A stretch of DNA of 54,028 nt from Candidatus Aenigmatarchaeota archaeon (GTDB lineage Archaea; Aenigmatarchaeota; Aenigmatarchaeia; CG10238-14): contig JAHLMM010000004.1 in assembly GCA_018920365.1 (NCBI GenBank), positions 1 to 54,028 on the forward strand, read 5' to 3'. Shown in pieces: positions 35,687-44,437 of the stretch. How positions within the stretch are numbered: position 1 is the stretch's first letter; the number at the start of each line of letters is the position of its first letter. A model generated the notes under the pieces. It was not told the origin of the DNA. It ran no database searches and saw nothing but the letters and a program-made list of their open reading frames with translations. A program made the translations under genes and the position numbers.

Positions 35687-36241
35687 ATGGAATTTGATGA
35701 AATTGAAGCAAGATATATTTCGTCTTGTCATCCATATGAAGGCAGGCCGTTTTCCGAGTTAGCAGAAAAATATAAAATGCAGTTTATAGAGGGTAAAAGG
35801 GAAATATCTGAAGAGGAATTCGCCAAAGCATTTCCACATGCTTATAGAATATATAAATCTGGCAGAGACTTGCAAGATTATTTTGAATCTTTAGATAAAG
35901 GTTCACACAACTGGCTTATATGGATGTTTGTTGCAAACTCATTAAAAAGAAAATTGCCGGAACAAATTTTGTCATCTATAATAAAACATGCCGAATATTG
36001 CAGTGTCAAAGTTGCTGAAATTAGCAACAAAATAATATTCCCTTCGTTGACAGGTGAACATATTGTTGAAGAAGCCAATTTTTTGTGTGAACCTAGTTCG
36101 GGATGTTATTATATACACGGTTTTTCTGATGGAAAGATCTTTGTTATAAGACATGCATCAAGAGAAGATTTTGAAAGATATAAAAACTGGTTTAACTCTT
36201 TAAAACTACCTTCATCATATCCTTTGCAATCATTGTATTAG
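35687..36241 (+). CDS. Hypothetical protein
   Basis: 184 residues, soluble, no family recognised. Features: S-S-C-H-P-Y-E-G near the N-terminus, an aromatic N-W-L-I-W-M-F-V-A-N segment near 74-84 and a cysteine-containing middle. The last 50 bases overlap the convergent RNase Z gene, a long overlap that may mean the true stop region is tolerated rather than functional. Confidence 0.6.
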   Translation: MEFDEIEARYISSCHPYEGRPFSELAEKYKMQFIEGKREISEEEFAKAFPHAYRIYKSGRDLQDYFESLDKGSHNWLIWMFVANSLKRKLPEQILSSIIKHAEYCSVKVAEISNKIIFPSLTGEHIVEEANFLCEPSSGCYYIHGFSDGKIFVIRHASREDFERYKNWFNSLKLPSSYPLQSLY

Positions 36242-37103
36242 CAAAAGATTTTCTTGCTTGTTCTTCTAGCTCTTTTGTGTCAGTATATCTTCTGCTTATG
36301 TGAGTCAATACTAACTGCTTGACTTTGGCTGTTTCAGCAAGCTCAGCAGCTTTTTTTACATCGCTGTGTGACTTGTCTGAGACATCTTCCTCTAAAAAAG
36401 TGCCGTCATGTATAAGCAGATCTGCCTCTTTAGCCAAATTAGCAATGTTTTTGTGTGGTTTTGTATCACCAGAATAAACTACTTTTAAGCCTTTTTTCAC
36501 ATAACCTATTTCCTTTATATCAATCTTTTTGCCTTTAACTTCAACTGATCCATCTTTTTTAAGTTTTCTCAACCAAGCACCCCTTTTCAAGCCTAGTTTG
36601 TCTAGCTTGCCCTCATCAATATTCCATTTATCCTTTTCCTTGAAGCAATAAGCAACCGATGGCACAGTATGATAAGCAGGAGTGGTATATATTTCATAAT
36701 CATCTGTTTCATCTATTTTTGTTATAGCATTTCCCTCAAACTCAACATTTCTAGCCTCTATAGGGAAGCGTACACCAAAATAACCTAGATCAAGAATATT
36801 TGAAACAAACTTTTCAGCTTCTGGTCCATAAATAATTAATGGTTTTTTTCTTTTCTCCAAATTCATTGTTTGTATCATTGGTATCAACCCAGCAAAATGA
36901 TCGGCGTGCCAATGAGTGATAAAGATTTTGCTTATTTGCATAAAGCTTATTCCTGCCTTCATTAACTGTTTTTGCGTGCCTTCACCACAATCAAAAAGCA
37001 AGACGTCTCTTGTATTTGTATAATGCTCCAAAACAATAGCTGGATGATTTCTATCCAAAGTAGGAATACCAGATACTGTGCCTAAAAATGTGATGACTAT
37101 CAT
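36192..37103 (-). CDS. rnz: Ribonuclease Z
   Basis: 303 residues. Metallo-beta-lactamase core with F-L-G-T-V-S-G-I-P-T, D-C-G-E-G-T-Q-K-Q-L, H64-x-H66-x-D68-H69 (H-W-H-A-D-H), Y-S-G-D-T-K-P and L-T-H-I-S-R-R-Y. It trims tRNA 3' ends so that CCA can be added, which fits the CCA-less tRNA genes here. Confidence 0.95.
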   Translation of the reverse strand: MIVITFLGTVSGIPTLDRNHPAIVLEHYTNTRDVLLFDCGEGTQKQLMKAGISFMQISKIFITHWHADHFAGLIPMIQTMNLEKRKKPLIIYGPEAEKFVSNILDLGYFGVRFPIEARNVEFEGNAITKIDETDDYEIYTTPAYHTVPSVAYCFKEKDKWNIDEGKLDKLGLKRGAWLRKLKKDGSVEVKGKKIDIKEIGYVKKGLKVVYSGDTKPHKNIANLAKEADLLIHDGTFLEEDVSDKSHSDVKKAAELAETAKVKQLVLTHISRRYTDTKELEEQARKSFANTMIAKDMMKVVLKS

Positions 37104-37179
37104 TGAAATAATTTATGAAAACAAAGGTTAATTAATTTTGCATGATAAATGTAATAATTTCTAAAACCAAAAAAATATA

Positions 37180-37311
37180 ATGCCATTAGTAGCAACTCAT
37201 ATTTTGCTTATAGTTATAATAGCCTGATCTACTAAGAAACAAATTCATTCACAAAAAATACTTACAAATCACACAATATTATTGGCTGGCATAGTTGGAA
37301 CAATTTTTTAA
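37180..37311 (+). pseudogene. Remnant of a membrane-bound metal-dependent hydrolase (DUF457/YdjM-like)
   Basis: In the 309-base gap 37104-37412, one frame from ATG 37180 reads M-P-L-V-A-T-H-I-L-L-I-V-I-I-A, stop (TGA 37225), S-T-K-K-Q-I-H-S, then H-T-I-L-L-A-G-I-V-G-T-I-F, stop (TAA 37309). The T-H-I-L start and the H-T-x-L-x-A-G-I-x-G segment recall the N-terminus of small membrane hydrolases of the DUF457 type, whose next residues would be P-D-x-D. Both stops and the missing body mark it as dead. Confidence 0.4.
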
Positions 37312-37412
37312 TCACGGAGGAATAACACACATTATTTTTGTTTATGAAGAAAAAAGCATAAAATCACTGTTTTCTTTTGAAATTTTTATTTACATAAAAC
37401 AATGATATTTTA

Positions 37413-38129
37413 ATGATTGATATTGTTATAAGTGCAAACAATTTGACAAAAAAATTTGGAAATTTTATTGCAGTAAATAATCTTTCACTTGAAATAAAAA
37501 AAGGTGAATTGTTTGGTCTTCTAGGTCCTAATGGTTCTGGCAAGACAACAACAATAAAAATGATGACAGGGCAATTAAAACCGACGAGCGGAAGTGTAGA
37601 TGTTCTTGGGGTTGATGCTATAGCACAACCTATAAGAGTAAGAGAAATTGTTGGCATAATTCCAGAACAAGAAAGCCCGCCTAGTTTTTTAACAGCTGAA
37701 GAATATTTGCATTTTGTTGCAAAGATAAGAAAATTGGATAATATAGAAGAGAAATGTGATTATTGGTTTGATTTTTTGGAGTTTGAAGATCAGAGACAAA
37801 TTTTATGCAAAGATTTGTCAAGAGGCACCAGACAAAAATTAATGTTCGCCCAAGCGTTTTTGCACGAACCTAAATTAGCATTTATAGATGAGCCATTAAT
37901 AAATCTTGACCCAATTATACAAAGAAAGGTGAAAGACTATCTTTTGGGTTATGTGAAAAAAGGTGGAACAATATTCTTTTCAACACATGTGCTTGAAATA
38001 GCAGAAGAGATATGCACACAAATAGCAATAATAGATAAAGGCAAACTTCTTTATCAAGGTCGAATAAAAGATTTGAAAAAGAAAAGACAAACATTGGAAA
38101 ATTTCTTTTTAAAATTGGTGAAAGAATAG
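37413..38129 (+). CDS. ABC transporter ATP-binding protein
   Basis: 238 residues. Walker A G38-P-N-G-S-G-K-T45, signature L-S-R-G-T-R-Q-K (usually L-S-G-G-x-x-Q), Walker B L-A-F-I-D-E-P and a switch His in F-F-S-T-H. ABC-2-type exporter ATPase. The permease gene starts at the next base after its stop. Confidence 0.93.
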   Translation: MIDIVISANNLTKKFGNFIAVNNLSLEIKKGELFGLLGPNGSGKTTTIKMMTGQLKPTSGSVDVLGVDAIAQPIRVREIVGIIPEQESPPSFLTAEEYLHFVAKIRKLDNIEEKCDYWFDFLEFEDQRQILCKDLSRGTRQKLMFAQAFLHEPKLAFIDEPLINLDPIIQRKVKDYLLGYVKKGGTIFFSTHVLEIAEEICTQIAIIDKGKLLYQGRIKDLKKKRQTLENFFLKLVKE

Positions 38130-39497
38130 ATGTTTGAAACTTTGTTTGGTATGGTAAAAGAAGAATGGCGAATACACTCATCATTGTTCGGCAATTTTTT
38201 ATTTGCGTCATTCCCTTTAATTATCTTGGCATTTTCATTCTTGCTTTCATTTTACACATTAAATAATATCATAACTTTGAACAAATTGTTGTTGATATAT
38301 CATTGCATATTCATTCTAGTCGGTTTAAGTGTAGGTGCTTTTGGTATTTTAGGAAGAGAAGCTATGAACAGAAGATTTGGTCATGCCAGTCTAATCGCAT
38401 TTTCTTCTAGAACTTTGCCTTTGTCTGAAAAATTCATTTTTTTAAATTTCTTCATCAAAGATTTAATTTATTATTTCATTCTTTGGATTTTGCCTTTTGT
38501 TGCAGGAGCATATATTGCTTTTACAATAAAAAATGTTTATGTTAATTTCTTTGTTATAATAGCATCAATTTTTATGTCTTTTCTAGCAAGTTTATCTTTT
38601 TCATTTTTCTTGTCAACAATTTATATTTACTCTAAAAAATTGGTTATAGCCGTTATATTTTCAATAATTTTGTTGTCAAAATATGTTTTTCACTATATTG
38701 AGATGCTTCCTTCTATATCTTTCATGCTCAAACCTTCTCTAGAAAACCTTATTTACTCTCTGCTAATATCATGTTTACTGTCTTTGACTTCGGTAAATTT
38801 GTTGAAAGTGGATTATGCTGAAAACAAAAAAAGGTACAAAAACATGGTTATATCTTTGGAAAAATTCCTTAGATTTAGCAGATATAAAGATTTTATAGCA
38901 AAAGATTTTATTGATTTAAACAGAAGTGAAGGTGGTTTGGCAAAATTAATATTTTCTTTAATCCTTCCAACAATTTTAATATGGTTCATACTTTCTCTTA
39001 ATTTCATTCCTTTTGCAGATTTTCTGATAGTTTTTGCTATAATGCTGGGGGCGATTTCATCATCAACTTATAACTGGATCACTGAGTTTGATGTTTTTTC
39101 ATCTTATTCATTTCTTCCAATAAAGGTTTCAAGTATAATAAAAAGTAAAATTGCAACCTATTCAATAATCAATTCGTTATGTTTCATCATTCTTTTTATT
39201 GCATCTATCAAAGCAGGACTAAGCAATTTAATTCCCTCGTTGATGGCTTTTGCGAGTGTTTCTTCATATGTTCTTGCTATGAATATATATCTTACAGGGC
39301 TTCATCCAAACATACTTTTATACAATAGCAAAATCCTGATTCAATATTTGCTTTTGACTTCACCTATACTTTTAATTCTTATGTTTTCATCCAAAAGCAT
39401 CTTATTCTATTTTTTTGTTCTGGCTGTTTTAGCTATTGCATATCTCATAATCAAAAAAAGTCTTGAAAAATGGGATAAAGAAGAAATTGTATTTTAG
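38130..39497 (+). CDS. ABC transporter permease
   Basis: 455 residues with about ten hydrophobic helices in two clusters (about 20-240 and 270-450) split by a basic cytoplasmic stretch (N-K-K-R-Y-K-N-M). No substrate clue. Adjacent to the ATPase with no gap, so they form an exporter. Its last bases overlap the convergent epimerase gene by 4. Confidence 0.85.
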   Translation: MFETLFGMVKEEWRIHSSLFGNFLFASFPLIILAFSFLLSFYTLNNIITLNKLLLIYHCIFILVGLSVGAFGILGREAMNRRFGHASLIAFSSRTLPLSEKFIFLNFFIKDLIYYFILWILPFVAGAYIAFTIKNVYVNFFVIIASIFMSFLASLSFSFFLSTIYIYSKKLVIAVIFSIILLSKYVFHYIEMLPSISFMLKPSLENLIYSLLISCLLSLTSVNLLKVDYAENKKRYKNMVISLEKFLRFSRYKDFIAKDFIDLNRSEGGLAKLIFSLILPTILIWFILSLNFIPFADFLIVFAIMLGAISSSTYNWITEFDVFSSYSFLPIKVSSIIKSKIATYSIINSLCFIILFIASIKAGLSNLIPSLMAFASVSSYVLAMNIYLTGLHPNILLYNSKILIQYLLLTSPILLILMFSSKSILFYFFVLAVLAIAYLIIKKSLEKWDKEEIVF

Positions 39498-40519
39498 TTT
39501 TTCTTATACCATTCTATTACTCTTTTTAACCCATCCTTCAAATCAATTTTAGTATCAAAGTCAAGGTATTTTCTTGCTCTACTTATATCAGGACATCTTC
39601 TTCTTGGGTCGTCTTTTATATTATAGTTCGGTTTGGCATTCAATATAATTTCAGATTTTGACTTTGTTAATTCTTTTACAAGTTTCGCCAATTCAAAAAT
39701 GCTTGTTTCTTTATAATTACCTATATTAAACACATTAAAAGGCAAATCATCTTCCAACAGCAATTTTGACAGTCCTATTATTTGATCTGTTATATAGCAA
39801 AAGCTTCTTGTTTGTTTGCCATCCCCATAAACCGTTATAGGTTGATTGGATAAAGATTGTTGGACAAATCTTATCAACACTCTACCATATTGTGAAGTTT
39901 CTTGATCCAATCTAGGACCATATGTATTGAATATTCTTGCAACTCTGAAATTAACTGCAGGGTGCTTCTTGATAAAAGAATATATAATTGCTTCAGAGAC
40001 TCTTTTTGATTCATCATACATACTTCTCTCGCCAAAACTATTGACATAACCATAATAATCTTCTTTTGTTGGCACTTGATCATCAGGTGGGTTGCCATAA
40101 ACTTCGCTTGTGCTTGTAAAAAGAAAAGATGCTTTGTTTTTAACTGCAATTGATAACGCATTTTTTGTACCTATATAACCTATGTCTAATGTTTCTAAAG
40201 GATGAAGTTGATAAAGTGGCGGTGATGCTATACTAGCCATGTGAACAACATAATCAACTTTGTTGTTGAATTTCAAAGTGCAAAAATCTTTTTTTATTAG
40301 TTTAAATCTCTTGTTTTTTTGTAAATGCTCTATGTTTTTTTTGCTACCAGAAACAAAATTATCCACACATATCACTTTAGCATTAAAAGAAAGCATTGCA
40401 TCGCAAAACCAGCTTCCTATAAAACCAGCACCGCCTGTTACTAGAAATGTTTTATTTTCTATTTTTTCTCTGTATTTTTCTATTTCTTTTGATATTTCGT
40501 TTATTTCCCGAGCGATCAT
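39494..40519 (-). CDS. NAD-dependent sugar epimerase/UDP-glucuronate decarboxylase-like
   Basis: 341 residues, extended SDR. NAD motif G-G-A-G-F-I-G (~29-35), D-N-F-V-S-G, catalytic S-T-S-E-V-Y-G and Y-D-E-S-K, R-I-F-N-T-Y-G-P-R, and V-Y-G-D-G-K-Q-T-R-S-F. The arrangement is closest to UDP-xylose synthase (UXS). A helical N-terminal extension of ~20 residues precedes the Rossmann fold. It would supply UDP-pentose or related sugars for glycans. Confidence 0.88.
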   Translation of the reverse strand: MIAREINEISKEIEKYREKIENKTFLVTGGAGFIGSWFCDAMLSFNAKVICVDNFVSGSKKNIEHLQKNKRFKLIKKDFCTLKFNNKVDYVVHMASIASPPLYQLHPLETLDIGYIGTKNALSIAVKNKASFLFTSTSEVYGNPPDDQVPTKEDYYGYVNSFGERSMYDESKRVSEAIIYSFIKKHPAVNFRVARIFNTYGPRLDQETSQYGRVLIRFVQQSLSNQPITVYGDGKQTRSFCYITDQIIGLSKLLLEDDLPFNVFNIGNYKETSIFELAKLVKELTKSKSEIILNAKPNYNIKDDPRRRCPDISRARKYLDFDTKIDLKDGLKRVIEWYKKN

Positions 40520-40554
40520 ACAAAATATTTTATGAAAAAAACAATTATTAAATA

Positions 40555-40935
40555 ATGTTTTTTAGGCTGATGAAAATCACTCTTTTTATAGGAATATTTT
40601 TTAGCTCTTTAGCAATACTAATTACAAAAATAATGCAACCAGGCAAAGAGGTAATGATATTGATTTTTTATACAATAGTTTTATCTAGTGTTGCTTCTGG
40701 ACTGGCAATATATTACGAGTTTTATCTAAAACCAAAAAATTACATGAAAAAAATTGAAAAGATTATCAAAGATATTGAAATTTCAAAAAACAGTTTGAAA
40801 AAAAATTATAACAATTATAATAGCCTTGTTTTTAGCATGGATCAAACTCTAACACTTTTAGAGAATTGCTTGGGGAAGATAGAGAAAAAAATAGAAAAAA
40901 TAGAAAATCAGGTTATGGATAAGAGTAAGTGCTGA
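40555..40935 (+). CDS. Membrane protein with coiled-coil tail
   Basis: 126 residues. Two transmembrane helices (about 6-25 and 33-54) followed by a lysine-rich coiled coil (62-124, K-K-I-E-K-I-I-K-D-I-E and K-I-E-K-K-I-E-K-I-E-N-Q-V). No family recognised. It overlaps the convergent lamin-tail gene by 23 bases. Confidence 0.6.
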   Translation: MFFRLMKITLFIGIFFSSLAILITKIMQPGKEVMILIFYTIVLSSVASGLAIYYEFYLKPKNYMKKIEKIIKDIEISKNSLKKNYNNYNSLVFSMDQTLTLLENCLGKIEKKIEKIENQVMDKSKC

Positions 40936-41827
40936 CCGTATTTCCATCAGCATCTCTCAAAGTAGCTGTGTCTCCACTATCATTCCATATTGAGCTTCCT
41001 TTCCAGCATAGAGATGCTTGATTTGATGTACAACTTGTATAAGCAGCGCCACTATATATTCTTACAGTTGCACCTGGTTGTAATGTAAATTCAGGGAAGG
41101 TAAATATATTGCTTGAAGCATCTTGCAATGTCCATCCTGTTAGGCTAACTGGGTTTTCGTCTGTGTTTATTATTTCAACCCATTCTGACTTTGAATCCAA
41201 CCCATTTATGCGCACTAGAGATGATTGTCCTTGCTGTTGCTGTTGATTGACAACAGGTGTGCTATAGCTGTAAGCACTTATTTCCGGTAATATTGTTTGA
41301 AGTTTTATTTGTTCCATTTTATTAACTTCGCTTTCAAGTAAAGCTCTTGCTGCTTCCATATCTCTCGTTAGCACCGCTGGGTTAAATCCTTTGAAAGTTT
41401 CATTCACACCGCCGTTTTGTTTGACTCTTGTTATGCTGCCGTCTGCGTTGCTAAACTCTTCTATTGTTTTGTCAGGATCTTGTGCCACTTTGAGCATATA
41501 CTTGTGTGTTGTCAATTGCCATATACTTTGATCAGAACTTGCTATCACTCTTACTGTTGTACCCGGCCTGCTTAGTTCTTGTATTATATTGTCTGGGGCC
41601 ATCAAAAAGTAAAACTTGCCAAAAGCTGTCTCATATGTTCTTTCAAATCTGTCATAAGACATACTTTTGCTTGCCTTTGCTGGTATTTTTGTCACTTGGC
41701 TTTCGTTTATCCCTAAAACAGATTTGCCTGCTGGTATATAGTCATCAAACGAGTTTGTTGCTAGGAAAGGTATGCTCAAAAGTCCTGTTATTATAGAGCT
41801 TACTATTATGATATCAGTCAAATTCAT
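40913..41827 (-). CDS. Cell-surface protein with lamin-tail domain
   Basis: 304 residues. N-terminal hydrophobic signal/anchor (8-24), a helical/linker region with Q-Q-Q-Q-Q (~196-200), then a C-terminal lamin-tail (LTD) Ig-like domain: E-W-V-E-I-I-N-T-D-E-N-P-V-S-L-T-G-W-T-L-Q-D, F-T-L-Q-P-G-A-T-V, and W-N-D-S-G-D-T-A-T-L-R-D-A-D-G. Probably exported and extracellular. Partner unknown. Confidence 0.82.
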   Translation of the reverse strand: MNLTDIIIVSSIITGLLSIPFLATNSFDDYIPAGKSVLGINESQVTKIPAKASKSMSYDRFERTYETAFGKFYFLMAPDNIIQELSRPGTTVRVIASSDQSIWQLTTHKYMLKVAQDPDKTIEEFSNADGSITRVKQNGGVNETFKGFNPAVLTRDMEAARALLESEVNKMEQIKLQTILPEISAYSYSTPVVNQQQQQGQSSLVRINGLDSKSEWVEIINTDENPVSLTGWTLQDASSNIFTFPEFTLQPGATVRIYSGAAYTSCTSNQASLCWKGSSIWNDSGDTATLRDADGNTVSTYSYP

Positions 41828-42156
41828 GATATCACTTGAAGAAAATTTGCTAATGTTACCTTATAAATGACTTGTTTACTTTTTTGCTTAAAAACGGTTT
41901 TTTATCTAGTAAAATTTTCACTACTTCCTGATGAAGTAATCTTACCAGCATTTCTCTCACTCACAGTTTAATGTCACACTTGAATTTTAAAATATATATT
42001 TTATTATATATTTTATTTTTTATAATTTTTTTAATAACAATTTTATATATATTTTTTAATATATAAATAATATTAGTTGTAATAATAAATAATTAATACA
42101 ATAATAGTTACGAAAGATATAAATATATCCTTTACTAATATTTGTAAAGATGTGAT
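41828..42156. other. AT-rich intergenic region before winged-helix gene
   Basis: 329 bases without a gene. The left part contains a small inverted repeat TACTTC-CTGAT-GAAGTA near 41930. From about 41990 to 42110 the sequence is nearly only A and T with repeated ATATATTTTA-type words. A TATA-like AAAGATATAAATATATCC lies 27-43 bases before the 42157 start. Confidence 0.5.
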
Positions 42157-42453
42157 ATGGCTGAAATGGATTTGAAAAGATTGTTTTTAAGACCAAAACC
42201 AGTAAAGATAATAACAAATCTTAAAAAAGGCCCAAAATACGCGACACAAGTTTCCAAGGATATAGACTGCACATATTCCCATGTAGTAAAGTTGCTAGAG
42301 CATTTTGAAAAACTAGGATTAGTAGAATTCAAAAAACAGGGAAGAATAAAGGTAATAGAACTAACAGAAGACGGGCAGGATCTCGCTCATGCCATAGAAG
42401 GAGTTATAATGAAGCTAAATAGAATATCAGAGAATGCAAAGACTAAGAAATGA
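42157..42453 (+). CDS. Winged-helix DNA-binding protein
   Basis: 98 residues. HTH (P-K-Y-A-T-Q-V-S-K-D-I-D-C-T-Y-S-H-V-V-K-L-L-E-H-F) and wing (G-L-V-E-F-K-K-Q-G-R-I-K-V-I-E-L-T-E-D-G) form a compact MarR/ArsR-like domain, followed by a helix for dimerisation. It lies between two AT-rich tracts and probably acts on nearby promoters. Confidence 0.83.
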   Translation: MAEMDLKRLFLRPKPVKIITNLKKGPKYATQVSKDIDCTYSHVVKLLEHFEKLGLVEFKKQGRIKVIELTEDGQDLAHAIEGVIMKLNRISENAKTKK

Positions 42454-42655
42454 TTTGGTCCATTGTTCTTTAATGATAAATAGCCTTATCTGGCATATCA
42501 TCTTGGTCATTTGGTATTTTTTTGCTAATTTCTTGAAAGAGTTAACGAAAGTGTTTCATGGTGGGTAAATAATTATAGCTTGTTTTTATTGGCTCTTATC
42601 TAGTAAAGCTGAATTATAGTTAAGCTTTTTATTTACTCTTTCAATATATTTGTTT

Positions 42656-43048
42656 ATGATTGAGTTTAAGCATTGGGAAATCACACAAAGGGCTAGGATA
42701 GAAGATGTTATGAAGATCATATTCAAGACTAGCTCTCAAGCTAGAGTAGCTGTTCTAATAATAAATAGCATCCTGGAGAAAGGTAAATATAGCGAAGAGT
42801 TTGGACATCAACAGTTTGGTGTGTATGAAGAGGATATGCACAAGATATTTCTAGATAGCAAAGTAAGCAGGCCTACATTCTTCAAGGTGCTTAAAAGGTT
42901 AAGAAATATTGGGTTGATTAAGAAAGATTACTCTTTTTATTATCTAAGCATGGATTTTGCAAATGCTTTAAGAAGGCTAGAAAGGACTGTTAGAAGTATT
43001 ATAGGAAGCAAGATTAAAGATGTAAAGCCTGCAGAAGAGGAAATTTGA
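42656..43048 (+). CDS. Winged-helix-type regulator
   Basis: About 130 residues from ATG 42656. The middle has an HTH-like D-S-K-V-S-R-P-T-F-F-K-V-L-K-R-L-R-N-I-G-L-I followed by a short wing, and the C-terminus is basic. The 200 bases before it hold no gene, only a TATA-like TTTTTATTTAC about 25 bases from the start. Confidence 0.7.
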   Translation: MIEFKHWEITQRARIEDVMKIIFKTSSQARVAVLIINSILEKGKYSEEFGHQQFGVYEEDMHKIFLDSKVSRPTFFKVLKRLRNIGLIKKDYSFYYLSMDFANALRRLERTVRSIIGSKIKDVKPAEEEI

Positions 43049-43077
43049 TGGCAAAAGATATAGCCTTTTTGAGTGAA

Positions 43078-43252
43078 AGATGCTCGTGGAGAAGGGGTTT
43101 TTTAACAAAAAATATATTATATGTTAGATATATTTTATTAATTTTATTTTATTATATTGAATTTAATATAGTTGAATTGAAATATATAAAAAATTATATA
43201 AATTTAAATTGTTTAATTTAAAATATATTTTGTAGTATATAGAATTTGACAA
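43078..43252. other. AT-rich tract downstream of the winged-helix genes
   Basis: About 170 bases almost entirely A/T with ATATATT, AAATATA and TTTAAA words, like the tract at 41990-42110. No coding frame. The following 43253-43332 is purine-rich and holds the ribosome site for the DUF192 gene. Confidence 0.45.
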
Positions 43253-43332
43253 AAAAGTGAGAGTGAGAGTTAAAATTGAGCAATAAACCTTGCCAGGCAA
43301 AGGGTAGAAAAAGCTAGGAGAGGATGAGTTAG

Positions 43333-43710
43333 GTGGAGATCTGGAATAAGAGTAAAAAAGTAAGGGTTGCTAAGGATGCAATAGTCAGGAGAAGCTTTCT
43401 AGAGCTTGTTACAGGGTTAATTCCATATAAAGCTGAAAAAAGTAAGAGTTTTCTGGATATTTTCAAGTTTAAGGTGTTTAAAGAGGATCAAGCGATGCTA
43501 TTCTTTGTTAGAGATGGTAGCGTGCATTCATTATTTATGAGTTTTCCCATAGTTGTTGTCTTTCTGGACAAGCAGTTGAAAGTGGTTGATGTTAAAAAAT
43601 TAAAGCCTTTTAGCATAGTGAGAGCAAGTAGAGAATTTGATTGCTTTATAGAGTTGCATGAAAGTAAAGAAAAGCTAATAGAAGTGGGGGATCTTTTGAT
43701 TTTTAAATGA
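43333..43710 (+). CDS. DUF192 family protein
   Basis: 125 residues from GTG 43333, after purine-rich GGAGAGGATGAG. The DUF192 pattern is visible: A-M-L-F-F-V-R-D-G-S-V-H-S-L-F-M-S-F-P-I-V-V-V-F-L-D, V-V-D-V-K-K-L-K-P-F, and a final I-E-V-G-D. This small beta-rich family is of unknown function. There is no signal peptide. First palindrome of the 18-base family lies 30 bases after its stop. Confidence 0.72.
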   Translation: MEIWNKSKKVRVAKDAIVRRSFLELVTGLIPYKAEKSKSFLDIFKFKVFKEDQAMLFFVRDGSVHSLFMSFPIVVVFLDKQLKVVDVKKLKPFSIVRASREFDCFIELHESKEKLIEVGDLLIFK

Positions 43711-43738
43711 TTGTTTTAATGTTTTTAAAATGTATAAG

Positions 43739-43755
43739 TGTTATACGTGTAACAT
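43739..43755. repeat. 18-base palindrome family, copy 1 (imperfect)
   Basis: TGTTATACGTGTAACAT-like sequence (first base differs at the left edge): core GTTATACGTGTAAC, one mismatch from perfect symmetry. It lies between DUF192 and the 43843 gene. Confidence 0.7.
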
Positions 43756-43842
43756 ACTAAAAAATATAGATTAAAATATATAATAAAATTATTTTGAAAA
43801 AAATACTTTACATATATATTAAATAAAACAAGTGAGAGATTT

Positions 43843-44304
43843 ATGAATAAAGATCTTCTTTTAGAACTTGAGAAATCATTCATGGAATGGAAAAAAGAAT
43901 CAGGGTTTAAAGCATCTTTTGATGAATTAGATGAAATTTTTTTCATAAGAGATTATATTCAGCATGCAGGTTTTGTAAGTGATAAAATAAATAGAATGAT
44001 CTGTGGCAGAATAAGAGATACATTTTCTGTCTGGGTTAATCAAATATCTTTATGGTTGTTTCCTTCTCAAACATTAATCAGCTTTTCTGAAAGCAAAGTA
44101 TTTGATGAAAAAGATAGGGAAGAATTAAATTTAATTCTATCTGAATTTATGTATATTATTTCTTTAAACACAGAAATAGGTTTGACAAAAGATAAGAAAA
44201 AAGAAGGTGAATTTGTCGATAAATCTTTGGAAGTGTGGAAAAAGAATTTACCTTTATTAATAAAATTCACAAGCAAAGTGAGAGAATTCTGGATGAAAAA
44301 ATAA
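43843..44304 (+). CDS. Hypothetical helical protein flanked by palindromes
   Basis: 153 residues, mostly helical, with aromatic W-V-N-Q-I-S-L-W-L-F near the middle and K-V-R-E-F-W-M-K-K at the end. No family or membrane segment recognised. Palindrome copies lie 88 bases before its start and 10 bases after its stop. A TATA-like TTACATATATATT is ~30 bases upstream. Confidence 0.65.
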   Translation: MNKDLLLELEKSFMEWKKESGFKASFDELDEIFFIRDYIQHAGFVSDKINRMICGRIRDTFSVWVNQISLWLFPSQTLISFSESKVFDEKDREELNLILSEFMYIISLNTEIGLTKDKKKEGEFVDKSLEVWKKNLPLLIKFTSKVREFWMKK

Positions 44305-44314
44305 ATTTTGGATA

Positions 44315-44332
44315 ATGTTATACGTGTAACAT
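44315..44332. repeat. 18-base palindrome family, copy 2
   Basis: ATGTTATACGTGTAACAT, one mismatch pair from perfect symmetry, same core as copy 1. It lies at the left edge of the defence region. Confidence 0.8.
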
Positions 44333-44363
44333 AATTGTTTTGAATTAATATATTTATTAATTC

Positions 44364-44437
44364 GATACAAGTTTTAAATACAATATGATAATTGATACAA
44401 GTTTTAAATACAATATGATAATTGATACAAGTTTTAA
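44364..44437 (+). repeat. 30-bp tandem repeat, about 2.5 copies, in frame with gene start
   Basis: Units begin at 44364, 44394 and 44424, each starting GATACAAGTTTTAA; the first two are identical over 30 bases. Thirty bases is ten codons, and the unit contains ATG ATA ATT GAT ACA AGT TTT, the start of the DUF6994-like gene, so that start is duplicated in frame. There are no spacers, so this is not a CRISPR array. Confidence 0.85.

Noticed and set aside
35534-35731. Small minus-strand frame across tRNA-Arg
   Set aside because: It reads antisense through the tRNA and has no recognisable protein features.
37225-37227. TGA recoding in the 37180 frame
   Set aside because: A TAA follows 27 codons later and the body of the protein is missing; it is a pseudogene.
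44364-44437. Possible CRISPR array
   Set aside because: The 30-base units are directly adjacent with no spacers and contain the start codons of the downstream gene, so this is a coding tandem repeat.
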